Source of the DNA: Gemmatimonadota bacterium
GTDB taxonomy: Bacteria > Gemmatimonadota > Gemmatimonadetes > Gemmatimonadales > GWC2-71-9
Assembly (NCBI GenBank): GCA_016713435.1
Contig: JADJPD010000005.1
Coordinates: 484,001 to 548,000 of the forward strand
DNA length: 64,000 nt
Reading direction: 5' to 3'
Position numbers and translations under genes: made by a program. The notes beneath the pieces are model-generated. The model was not told the origin of the DNA, did not search any database, and saw nothing but the letters and a program-made list of their open reading frames with translations. Of this stretch, positions 34,670 through 42,993 are shown piece by piece; within the stretch, counting starts at the first letter, position 1; each line of letters begins with the position of its first letter.

Positions 34670-35023
34670 CGCCTCCTCGCCAGCGTCGCCATCACCACGC
34701 TGGCATGGGTGAGCGCCACGCTGCTCACGGCGCCGACTTCACGGGCGACGCTCGTGGGGTTCTATCGCCTGGTCCGCCCGGCGGGTCCGGGCTGGGCGGC
34801 GGTGCGCACCGAGGCGGGCGTCGGCCCATCTGACGACAGCATCGCGCAGGCACTGCTCGGCTGGGTGCTGGGCGTGGCCTTCATCTACGCGGCGCTCTTC
34901 GGCACCGGCAGTTTCCTGTATGGGCGCACCGGCCCGGCGCTCGTGTGGCTCCTGGTGTTCGTGGTCAGCGGCGTATCGCTGGCGCGGCTGCTGCCGCGGC
35001 TCTGGGGCTCGGCGGAAGCCTGA
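34670..35023 (+). pseudogene. C-terminal continuation of the symporter after the TGA
   Basis: In the same frame as the preceding gene, 117 residues follow the TGA: RLLASVAITTLAWVSATLLT, then TLVGFYRLVRPAGPGW (a characteristic extramembrane segment of this symporter subgroup), VLGVAFIYAALFGTGSFLYG and a last helix. A separate start is poor: the first internal start-like codon is a GTG near 34709 with no Shine-Dalgarno. I therefore read it as the cut-off end of one 589-residue protein. The alternatives are readthrough of the TGA, or a sequencing error. Confidence 0.65.
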
Positions 35024-35110
35024 CGCTGCACGGGCCGGCGTCAGGCCTGCGGGCCGAGACCGGAACAGCGGAGCCAGCAACGCAGCAGGGCCGCAAGGGC
35101 ACAGAAGATC

Positions 35111-35160
35111 CGGAGGCATGGCCCAGGTCGGCGCATTGCCGACCTGGGCCTCTGATGTTC
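35111..35160. repeat. Palindromic repeat, family A, copy 1
   Basis: The hairpin GGCCCAGGTCGGC-GCATT-GCCGACCTGGGCC (35120-35150) is followed by TCTGATGTTCT. The block TTGCCGACC-GGG-CTCTGATGTTCT recurs at 55774-55798. Copy 1 lies 96 bp after the symporter stop. Outer arms like those of copy 2 are only faintly recognisable here, so this copy is decayed. Confidence 0.5.
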
Positions 35161-35473
35161 TGGGGCCGTGGCCGAGCGACCGGGAAGGGGAGTCAGCCCC
35201 GGCCCCACATCCTGGGAGCATCGCGGGCCTCGGCTGAAGCGGGCGCTCCACCGCACGGCTCGCCGTGTCCGCGGTGTCCCTCGTGGCTCCCTGAGTTCCG
35301 CCACCACTCGACCCCGCCCTGCCGTTCGCCTCTCCGGCACCAGTACCCCAGACCCCCACCCGCGCTTGCGGGTGGGGGCCCTGCCTGAAGTTGCGCTCCC
35401 CATCCCAGCCGAGGCCGTGCGCCCTCGTAAGGCATAGCCCGGGCCGTGCCGGAAGGCCTCTACCGGCCCGTCT

Positions 35474-35479
35474 TATAGT
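35474..35479 (+). promoter_or_regulatory. Candidate -10 for the GH2-galK operon
   Basis: TATAGT in the context TCTTATAGTG, about 75 nt before the Shine-Dalgarno of the GH2-galactokinase gene. No convincing -35 is seen. Confidence 0.3.
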
Positions 35480-35560
35480 GCAGGCAGGAGAATCGCGATC
35501 CAGCTGCGCGGGTTGACCGGCTCCCGGTCAGGCATTGTCGGGGCCCCAGGGGAGGTGCAT

Positions 35561-38539
35561 GTGACGCAAGCAGACCAGGGGGGCCATGGCTACCCGCGGC
35601 CCCTGCTGCAGCGTGAGGCGTGGACCTCGCTGAACGGCCCCTGGGAGTTTGCCCTGGACCGGGACGGGGTGTGGACGCTGCCCGCGCAGGTGGAGTGGAA
35701 CCGGACCATCGAGGTGCCCTTCGCGCCGGAGACCGAGCGGAGCGGGGTGCACGACACGGGCTTCCACCTGGCCTGCTGGTACCGTCGCCGCTTCACCTTC
35801 CCCGTGGGCGGGGGGCCCAACCGCGTGCTGCTCCACTTCGGCGCGGTGGACCACAGCGCCGTGGTGTGGGTGGACAACCGCCGGGTGGGGAGCCACGAGG
35901 GCGGGTACACGCCGTTCAGCTTCGACATCACCGACGCGTGCAAGCCGGGCCTGGAGCACGAAGTGGTGGTCTGGGCGGTGGACGACCCGCACGACCTCGA
36001 GAAGCCCCGTGGCAAGCAGGACTGGGAGCTCGAGCCGCACATCATCTGGTACCCGCGCACCTCCGGCATCTGGCAGACGGTCTGGCTCGAGGAGGTGCCG
36101 CCGACGCGGATCGCGCGGCTGCGCTTCACGCCGAGCCTCAAGCGATGGGAGATCGCGCTCTACGCGGGGATCGACGGCCCCGTCACCGAGGGCCTGCGCC
36201 TCCGCGCCTGCCTCACGACCGTGCACGGCACCATCGCCGACGACACGTATGCCGTGCTCGGCGGGGACCTGCACCGCCGGATCACCCTGTCGGACCCCGG
36301 GGTGGACGACTCCCGCAACGCCCTGCTGTGGAGCCCCGCCTCCCCCACGCTCATCGACGTCACGCTGGAGCTGCAGGACGCCACCGGGCGCGTCCTGGAC
36401 CGGGTGCGGAGCTACACCGCGCTCCGCGAGGTGAGCGTGCAGGGCGACCGCGTCCTCCTGAACGGCCGCGTGGTGCTGCTCCGCTTCGTGCTGGACCAGG
36501 GCTACTGGCCCGGCACCGGCCTCACCCCGCCCGACGATGACGCCGTGCGGCGCGACGTGGAGCTGGCCCGGGCCATGGGCTTCAACGGCGTCCGCAAGCA
36601 CCAGAAGGTGGAGGACCCGCGCTACCTGCACTGGGCGGACCGCCTCGGGCTCCTCGTCTGGGAGGAGATGCCGAGCGCCTACCGCTTCACGGCGCGCTCG
36701 GTGCGCCGCCTGACGCGGGAATGGGAGGAGGTGATCCTCCGCGACTACAGCCATCCCTGCATCATGGCGTGGGTGCCGTTCAACGAGTCGTGGGGGGTCC
36801 CGAACCTCCCCAACAGCGCGGCGGAGCGCCACTACGTGCAGGCGCTCTATCACCTGACCAAGACCCTGGACCCGACCCGCCCCGTGGTGGGCAACGACGG
36901 CTGGGAGAGCGTTGCCACCGACCTGATCGGGGTCCACGACTACGACGCCGACCCCGCGCGCATCGCGCGCCGGTACTACACCACCGAGGTGCGGGTGCGG
37001 CTGTTCCAGCACGAGCGCCCGGGGGGCCGCCGGCTCACGCTCACGGAGCCGAGCAAGGTGGAGCATCCCATCGTGCTGTCGGAGTTCGGCGGGATCGCCC
37101 TGGAACGGGGGGAGACGTGGGGCTACTCCACCGTGCACGGGCCCGATGACCTGCGCGAGCGCTACACCGAGCTGCTGCACGTGGTGCAGGGCCTCGAACT
37201 GCTCGCGGGTTTCTGCTACACCCAGTTCGCCGACACCTACCAGGAGGCCAACGGCCTGTTGGACGTGGAGCGGCGCCCCAAGTTCCCGCTCGAGGCCATT
37301 GCCGGCGCCACGCTCGGCGTGCGCGAGCCCCGGCCCGGTGGCTCCACGCAGGTCCCGGCCTCGCCCGACGGCCGCGCCATGATGCCCGACGCGCCGCCCT
37401 TCCCGGCCCTCTTCGGGCGGGCCGCCACGGTGACCGCCGCGGCGCCCGGGCGCGTCAACCTGATCGGGGACCATACCGACTACAACGGCGGCTATGTCCT
37501 CCCGACCATCCTGCCGCAGGAAGCGCGCGTGGAGCTGGCCCTGCGTCCCGACCGGCGCATCGAGGCCTGGAGCACGGAGGAGCCGGAGGCGCGGCCCCGC
37601 GGCTTCGAGCTTGGCGACGCCACCCCGCCCGGCGGATGGCTGGACTACGTGCACGGCGTCACCCGGGCGCTCGAGGCGGGGGGCATGGTGCTCGGCGGTG
37701 CAGACCTCCGCGTGAGCACCGAGATCCCGCCCGGCGCGGGCCTGGCCTCGAGCGCCGCGCTCGAGGTGGCGCTCCTCCGCGCGTTCCGGGCGGCGTTCGC
37801 CCTGGCGCTCGACGATCTCGCCCTGGCCCTCCTCGCCCACCGCGCCGAGGTGGAGTTCGTGGGCGTGCCGGTGGGCGTGATGGACCAGATGGCCGCCTCA
37901 CTGGGCCGGGTCGGCAGCGCGCTCTTCGTCGATACCCGGACGCTCGCCTTCGAGTGGGTGCCGCTCCCGGGCGACCTCCTGCTGCTGCTGATCCACTCCG
38001 GCATCCGTCACCGCAACGCCAGCGGCGGCTACCGGGCGCGACGCGAGGAGTGTCGGGAGGCCTGCCACCTCCTCGGCGTGTCGGCCCTCCGCGACCTCGA
38101 GGGGGCCACCGACCTTCCCGCCCGGCTCCGCACGCTGCCCGCCCCGCTGGACCGGCGCGTGCGCCACGTGCTGAACGAGAACCAGCGGGTGCTCGCCGCG
38201 GTGAGCGCGCTCCGCCGCGGGGACCTGGCCGCCCTGGGCGAGCTCTTCCACGCCTCCCACGAGTCGCTCCGGCGGGAGTTCGAGGTCTCGATCCCAGAGA
38301 CCGACCTGCTGGTGGAGCTGGCGCGGACGGAGTGCACCGTCTTCGGCGCGCGCCTGACGGGCGGCGGCTTCGGCGGCTCGGTGGTCATGGCCGCCACGGG
38401 CGACACCGCGCCGGTGGCGCTCCGCATTGCCCGCGAGTACCACCGGCAGGCCGGCCGCACGCCGACGATCCTCCTCCCGCCCCTCCCCGCCCAGGACCTG
38501 GGCGCGCGCCTGCACACCGAAGAGGCCTACCGCCGATGA
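35561..38539 (+). CDS. Glycoside hydrolase family 2 - galactokinase fusion protein
   Basis: One 992-aa frame joins two complete enzymes. Residues 1 to about 590 are GH2: sugar-binding jelly roll (YPRPLLQREAWTSLNGPWEF), Ig-like domain and TIM barrel with acid/base Glu409 (WVPFNESWGV) and nucleophile Glu508 (VLSEFGGIAL). A Pro/Gly-rich linker leads to residues ~607-992, a GHMP galactokinase: APGRVNLIGDHTDYNGGYVL (usual Glu replaced by Asp), PPGAGLASSAALEVALL, catalytic Asp in GVMDQMAASLG, and TGGGFGGSVV. There is no signal peptide, so it is cytoplasmic. It could release galactose from a beta-galactoside and phosphorylate it. GTG at 35561 is chosen from GGGGAGG upstream. An internal ATG at 37379 has no Shine-Dalgarno. 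It overlaps the next gene by ATGA. Confidence 0.88.
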   Translation: MTQADQGGHGYPRPLLQREAWTSLNGPWEFALDRDGVWTLPAQVEWNRTIEVPFAPETERSGVHDTGFHLACWYRRRFTFPVGGGPNRVLLHFGAVDHSAVVWVDNRRVGSHEGGYTPFSFDITDACKPGLEHEVVVWAVDDPHDLEKPRGKQDWELEPHIIWYPRTSGIWQTVWLEEVPPTRIARLRFTPSLKRWEIALYAGIDGPVTEGLRLRACLTTVHGTIADDTYAVLGGDLHRRITLSDPGVDDSRNALLWSPASPTLIDVTLELQDATGRVLDRVRSYTALREVSVQGDRVLLNGRVVLLRFVLDQGYWPGTGLTPPDDDAVRRDVELARAMGFNGVRKHQKVEDPRYLHWADRLGLLVWEEMPSAYRFTARSVRRLTREWEEVILRDYSHPCIMAWVPFNESWGVPNLPNSAAERHYVQALYHLTKTLDPTRPVVGNDGWESVATDLIGVHDYDADPARIARRYYTTEVRVRLFQHERPGGRRLTLTEPSKVEHPIVLSEFGGIALERGETWGYSTVHGPDDLRERYTELLHVVQGLELLAGFCYTQFADTYQEANGLLDVERRPKFPLEAIAGATLGVREPRPGGSTQVPASPDGRAMMPDAPPFPALFGRAATVTAAAPGRVNLIGDHTDYNGGYVLPTILPQEARVELALRPDRRIEAWSTEEPEARPRGFELGDATPPGGWLDYVHGVTRALEAGGMVLGGADLRVSTEIPPGAGLASSAALEVALLRAFRAAFALALDDLALALLAHRAEVEFVGVPVGVMDQMAASLGRVGSALFVDTRTLAFEWVPLPGDLLLLLIHSGIRHRNASGGYRARREECREACHLLGVSALRDLEGATDLPARLRTLPAPLDRRVRHVLNENQRVLAAVSALRRGDLAALGELFHASHESLRREFEVSIPETDLLVELARTECTVFGARLTGGGFGGSVVMAATGDTAPVALRIAREYHRQAGRTPTILLPPLPAQDLGARLHTEEAYRR

Positions 38540-39696
38540 CACCACCGCCTTCTTCGCTGCCGGCGGGCCTGCCCCCGGACCTGATCTGCCTCTCCCACCT
38601 GCGCTGGCACTGGGTCTACCAGCGACCGCAGCACCTGATGACGCGGGCGGCCCGGACCCGGCGGGTGTTCGTGGTAGAGGAGCCCCGGGAACACGCCGGC
38701 CCGCCCAGGCTGCAGGTGGAGCAGGTCGCGGAGAACCTGCTGGTGTTCACCCCCGAGTGCCCGCCCGGCCTGCCCCGGGCGGAGTGTGAGGCGCTGCAGC
38801 AGGCGCTGCTCGATGACGTGTGCGCCGAGCACGGCATCCAGGACTTTGCGCTCTGGTACTACACGCCCATGGCCCTGCCCTTCGCGGGGCACCTGGCCCC
38901 CGCCGTGACCATCTACGACTGCATGGACGAGCTCTCCGCCTTCGCGGGCGCCTCCCCGCGCCTGCGGGCACTCGAGGCCGAGCTGTTCCGCCGCGCCGAC
39001 CTGGTGTTCACCGGCGGCCTGAGCCTCTACGAGGCGAAGCGTGACCTGCACCCCGAGGTGTACGCCTTCCCGAGCAGCGTGGACGTGGCGCACTTCGCCG
39101 ACGCCCGGCGCCCGCGTCCTGATCCGCTCGACCAGGCCGGCATCCCCCATCCCCGCCTCGGCTTCTACGGCGTGCTGGACGAGCGGCTGGACCTCGGCCT
39201 CGTGGCGGAGCTTGCCCGCCGGCGACCCGACTGGCACCTGGTGCTGGTGGGTCCGGTGGCCAAGATCGCGCCGGAGACCCTGCCGCAGGGGCCCAACCTG
39301 CACTATCTCGGCCCCAAGCGGTACGAGGAGCTGCCGGCGTACCTCGCCGGCTGGGACGTGGCGCTGATGCCCTTCGCGCTCAACGACAGCACGCGCTTCA
39401 TCAGCCCCACCAAGACGCCGGAGTTCCTGGCGGCGGGCCTGCCCGTGGTCTCCACGCCGGTCCGCGACGTGGTGCGCACCTGGGGCGAGCCCGGGCTGGC
39501 GCGCATCGGCGCCACGGTGGCCGAGGTGGAAGCCGCGGTGGCGGCGGCCCTCAGCGAGCAGGATGACCGGCGCCAGGCGCGCGCCGACCGCTGCCTCGCC
39601 GAGCTCTCCTGGGATCGCACCTGGGCGCGGATGGACCAGCTCATCACCTCGGCACTCACCCGAACCGCCGCGAGGACCCGGTGTTCGACTACATGA
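38536..39696 (+). CDS. Glycosyltransferase (GT-B, group 1-like)
   Basis: A 386-aa GT-B-fold transferase. N-terminal half: LICLSHLRWHWVYQRPQHLM, and TIYDCMDELSAFAGAS. C-terminal donor-binding half: RLGFYGVLDERLDLGLVAEL, LVLVGPVAKIAPETLPQGPN, and the conserved SPTKTPEFLAAGLPVVSTPV, which normally contacts the nucleotide sugar. This subgroup is frequently found beside glf, as here, so a galactofuranosyl-transfer role is plausible but unproven. The start ATG overlaps the GH2-GalK stop (ATGA), and its end overlaps the glf start by 16 bp. Cytoplasmic or membrane-peripheral; no signal peptide. Confidence 0.88.
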   Translation: MTPPPSSLPAGLPPDLICLSHLRWHWVYQRPQHLMTRAARTRRVFVVEEPREHAGPPRLQVEQVAENLLVFTPECPPGLPRAECEALQQALLDDVCAEHGIQDFALWYYTPMALPFAGHLAPAVTIYDCMDELSAFAGASPRLRALEAELFRRADLVFTGGLSLYEAKRDLHPEVYAFPSSVDVAHFADARRPRPDPLDQAGIPHPRLGFYGVLDERLDLGLVAELARRRPDWHLVLVGPVAKIAPETLPQGPNLHYLGPKRYEELPAYLAGWDVALMPFALNDSTRFISPTKTPEFLAAGLPVVSTPVRDVVRTWGEPGLARIGATVAEVEAAVAAALSEQDDRRQARADRCLAELSWDRTWARMDQLITSALTRTAARTRCSTT

Positions 39697-40838
39697 TCGT
39701 CGGGGCCGGCTTCGCCGGCTCCGTGGCGGCCGAGCGCCTGGCGGCCGGCCTCGGCAAGAAGGTGCTCCTCGTGGACAAGCGGCCGCACATCGGCGGCAAC
39801 GCGTACGACCACCACGACGAGCACGGCATCCTGGTCCACCGGTACGGGCCGCACATCTTCCACACCAACAGCCGCGAGGTGTTCGACTACCTCTCGCGCT
39901 TCACCGGCTGGCGGCAATACCAGCACCGGGTGCTCGCGTGCGTGGATGGGCAGCTGCTGCCGATCCCCATCAACCTGGACACGGTCAACCGGCTGTACGG
40001 CCTGTCGCTCACGTCGTTCGAGCTGGAGAAGTTCTTCGCCTCGGTGGCGGAGCCGATCGGCGTGCCCCGGACGTCGGAGGACGTGATCGTGGGGAAGGTG
40101 GGGCGGGAGCTGTACGAGAAGTTCTTCCGGAAGTACACCCGGAAGCAGTGGGGGCTCGACCCGTCGGAACTGGACGCGCAGGTGACGGCGCGGGTGCCGG
40201 TCCGCACCAACCGCGACGACCGGTACTTCACCGACACCTACCAGGCCATGCCGCAGCACGGCTTCACGCGGATGTTCGAGCGGATGCTCGACCACCCCAA
40301 CATCCACGTGCTGCTCAACACCGACTACCGTGACATCGAGGGGATCATCCCGTACCGGGAGATGATCTACACCGGGCCGATCGACGAGTACTTCGACTTC
40401 CGCTTCGGGAAGCTGCCCTACCGCTGCCTCGACTTCCGGTTCGAGACGCACGACACCCGCCAGGTGCAGCCGGTGGCGGTGGTGAACTACCCCAACGAAT
40501 ACGCCTACACCCGCGTCACCGAGTTCAAGCACCTCACCGGCCAGGCCCACGCGCGCAGCACCCTGGTCTACGAGTACCCGTGTGACGAGGGCGACCCGTA
40601 CTACCCGGTCCCCCGCCCTGAGAACGCCGAACTGTACCGCCGCTACCAGCAGCTGGCGGAAGCCACTCGCGGCGTCCACTTCGTGGGCCGCCTGGCCACC
40701 TACAAGTACTACAACATGGACCAGGTGGTGGCGCAGTCGCTGGCGCTGTGCGCCCGGCTCATGGGGCTGCGTCGGGCCGAACTCGTGGAGGTCGCGACGG
40801 ATGCCGGAGCTGTGGGCGGGCGTCGAATGTACCGTTAA
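39681..40838 (+). CDS. glf: UDP-galactopyranose mutase
   Basis: A 385-aa FAD-dependent mutase interconverting UDP-galactopyranose and UDP-galactofuranose. Rossmann FAD motif VGAGFAGSVAAERLA, then HIGGNAYDHHDEHGILVHRY and GPHIFHTNSREVF, the conserved YTRKQWGLDPSEL, and C-terminal active-site residues in FVGRLATYKYYNMDQVV. Length and motifs are those of a standard bacterial Glf. The GTG at 39681 (GAGG upstream) is preferred; an ATG at 39693 is possible. It begins inside the glycosyltransferase gene and ends inside the GH1-RmlD gene (38-bp overlap). Galactofuranose is expected in a surface glycan. Confidence 0.95.
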   Translation: MFDYMIVGAGFAGSVAAERLAAGLGKKVLLVDKRPHIGGNAYDHHDEHGILVHRYGPHIFHTNSREVFDYLSRFTGWRQYQHRVLACVDGQLLPIPINLDTVNRLYGLSLTSFELEKFFASVAEPIGVPRTSEDVIVGKVGRELYEKFFRKYTRKQWGLDPSELDAQVTARVPVRTNRDDRYFTDTYQAMPQHGFTRMFERMLDHPNIHVLLNTDYRDIEGIIPYREMIYTGPIDEYFDFRFGKLPYRCLDFRFETHDTRQVQPVAVVNYPNEYAYTRVTEFKHLTGQAHARSTLVYEYPCDEGDPYYPVPRPENAELYRRYQQLAEATRGVHFVGRLATYKYYNMDQVVAQSLALCARLMGLRRAELVEVATDAGAVGGRRMYR

Positions 40839-42993
40839 CCGGGTTGGCGACCGGTACATGGACCAGCTGGTCCGCTCCGGGCACGACGGGCGGACCGGCG
40901 ACCTCGCCAGCTTTGCCGCCCTCGGGATCTCGCGGATCCGCTACCCGGTGCTGTGGGAGCGCACCGCCCCGGACGGGGTGGCCTCGGCGCGCTGGGCATG
41001 GCCGGACGCGCGCCTGCACGCCCTGCGCGAGTTCGGCGTGGCGCCGATCATCGGCCTGCTGCACCACGGCAGCGGCCCGCCCTCCACCAGTCTCGTCGAC
41101 CCCGACTTTCCCGCCCGGCTTGCGGACTATGCCGCCGCGGTGGCCCGGCGCTACCCGTGGGCGGACATGTGGACCCCGGTCAACGAGCCCCTCACCACCG
41201 CCCGGTTCAGCGGCCTCTACGGCCACTGGTACCCGCACGCGCGGGACGACGCGAGCTTCGCGCGGATGCTGGTGCAGCAGGCCCGCGGGACGATCCTCGC
41301 CATGCAGGCCATCCGGGCCGAGCAGCCGGCCGCCCAGCTGGTCCAGACCGAGGATTTTGGCGTCACGTACAGCACGCCAGCGCTCGCCTATCAGGCCCGC
41401 TTCGAGAATGCGCGCCGGTACCTCTGGCTCGACCTCGTGTATGGCCGGCTCTGCCCCGGTCACCCGCTCTGGCGCTACCTCCGCCGCCACGGCATCGCCG
41501 AGGCCGAGCTGGCCTGGTTCCAGCAGCACCCCACGCCGCCCGACCTGCTCGGCGTGGATTACTACCTGATGAGCGACCGCTACCTGGACCAGCGCCGCGC
41601 GCGTTACCCGCGCTGGACCCACGGCGGCAACCGCCGCCACCGCTATGCCGACGTCCCCGCGGTGCTCGGGTGGCGTGGCGGGATCACCGGGCACGCCGCG
41701 ATCCTCGAGGCCCTCTGGGAGCGGTACCGGACGCCCGTGGCCATCACCGAGGCCCATGCGGGCGGCCACCGGGATGCGCAATTGCGCTGGTTCTGGGAAG
41801 CCTGGACCGGCGCGGCGACCGCGGCGGCCCGGGGGGTGGACGTGCGCGCCGTGACGGCCTGGTCGCTGCTCGGGGCCTTCGACTGGGACCGGCTGGTGGT
41901 GGAGGAGCGCGGCTTCTACGAACCGGGTGTCTTCGACGTGCGCGGCCCCGCCCCCCGCCCCACGGCCCTCGCCGCGCTGCTCCGCGCCATCGCGGCCGGG
42001 GCGCCGTTCGATCACCCCGCCCTGCATGAACCTGGCTGGTGGCGCCTCCCCGCGCGCTACGGCCATTCGTCCACCCTGCGCGGCCGGGCCGAGGTGGTGG
42101 ACGAACCCGCGACGGCCCTCCGCGGGGCACCGCCCCCGGCGCCCCGGCACGCCCAGCGGCCCATCCTCATTGTGGGAAGCGGAGGCACGCTCGGCTCGGC
42201 GTTTGGCCGGCTCTGCCGGGAGCGTGGCCTGCGGCACGAGGTGCTGCCGCGCCGCCGGCTCGACGTCACGGATCCCGCCGCGGTGACGGTGGCCCTGGCC
42301 ATCCACCGTCCCTGGGCGGTCGTGAACGCCGCCGGCTACGTCCGCGTGGACGAGGCCGAGCAGGAACGCGAGCGCTGCCGGGAGATCAACACCTGCGGCG
42401 CCGGGGTGCTTGCCGACACGTGCGCCGCCGCCGGCATCCGGCTGCTCACCTTCTCCACCGACCTGGTGTTCGACGGGCGGAGCAGCCGCCCCTACCTCGA
42501 GAGTGACCCGGTGGCCCCGCTCAACGTCTACGGCCGCACCAAGGCCGAAGCGGAGCGGACCGTGCTCGCGCACCTGCCCTCGGCCCTGGTGGTCCGCACC
42601 AGCGCCTTCTTCGGCCCGTGGGACCGGGCCAACTTCGTGACGCAGGCGCTCACGCTGCTCAGCGAGCGGCATCCCGTCCGCACCAGCCCCGCCGTGGTGA
42701 GCCCCACCTACGTCCCGGACCTGGTGCACGTGGCGCTCGACCTGCTGATCGATGGCGAGTCGGGCGTCTGGCACCTGGCCAACCGTGGCGCGCTGAGCTG
42801 GGGGGAACTCGCCCGCCGGGCCGCGACCCTCACCCGGCTCGACCCGGCCCTCGTGGAGGAGTGCGAGCCCGCGGTGCTGGGCCACGTGGCGCCGCGGCCG
42901 GCCTACAGCGCCCTGGGGAGTGAGCGGGGGGAACTGCTGCCGACGCTGGACGAGGCGCTGGACCGCTACCTCGCCGAGCGCCGGAGTGCCTGA
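40801..42993 (+). CDS. GH1-like glycosidase - RmlD-like reductase fusion protein
   Basis: A 730-aa protein with two domains. Residues 1-430 resemble family 1 glycoside hydrolases: acid/base Glu129 in WTPVNEPLTTA and nucleophile Glu317 in VAITEAHAGG. From about residue 453 is an RmlD (dTDP-4-dehydrorhamnose reductase)-type extended SDR: ILIVGSGGTLGSAFGRLC, VVNAAGYVRVDEAE, LTFSTDLVFDG, and the catalytic YGRTKAEAE (YxxxK). The fusion is in one frame with no internal start of quality. The ATG at 40801 lies within glf. A role in modifying the sugar-nucleotide or glycan made by this operon is inferred; the substrates are not evident. The gene abuts the convergent kinase gene with no gap. Confidence 0.85.
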   Translation: MPELWAGVECTVNRVGDRYMDQLVRSGHDGRTGDLASFAALGISRIRYPVLWERTAPDGVASARWAWPDARLHALREFGVAPIIGLLHHGSGPPSTSLVDPDFPARLADYAAAVARRYPWADMWTPVNEPLTTARFSGLYGHWYPHARDDASFARMLVQQARGTILAMQAIRAEQPAAQLVQTEDFGVTYSTPALAYQARFENARRYLWLDLVYGRLCPGHPLWRYLRRHGIAEAELAWFQQHPTPPDLLGVDYYLMSDRYLDQRRARYPRWTHGGNRRHRYADVPAVLGWRGGITGHAAILEALWERYRTPVAITEAHAGGHRDAQLRWFWEAWTGAATAAARGVDVRAVTAWSLLGAFDWDRLVVEERGFYEPGVFDVRGPAPRPTALAALLRAIAAGAPFDHPALHEPGWWRLPARYGHSSTLRGRAEVVDEPATALRGAPPPAPRHAQRPILIVGSGGTLGSAFGRLCRERGLRHEVLPRRRLDVTDPAAVTVALAIHRPWAVVNAAGYVRVDEAEQERERCREINTCGAGVLADTCAAAGIRLLTFSTDLVFDGRSSRPYLESDPVAPLNVYGRTKAEAERTVLAHLPSALVVRTSAFFGPWDRANFVTQALTLLSERHPVRTSPAVVSPTYVPDLVHVALDLLIDGESGVWHLANRGALSWGELARRAATLTRLDPALVEECEPAVLGHVAPRPAYSALGSERGELLPTLDEALDRYLAERRSA

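Larger units (their letters stand above)
35024..35560. other. 537-bp intergenic region with hairpins and repeat
   Basis: No gene is credible here. It contains a perfect 13-bp hairpin (35120-35132 / 35138-35150) inside a repeat shared with 55.77 kb, a second perfect 11-bp hairpin (CCCCCACCCGC / GCGGGTGGGGG, 35353-35378, GCTT loop), a candidate -10 (TATAGT, 35474-35479) and the Shine-Dalgarno GGGGAGG (35549-35555) for the next gene. Confidence 0.6.
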
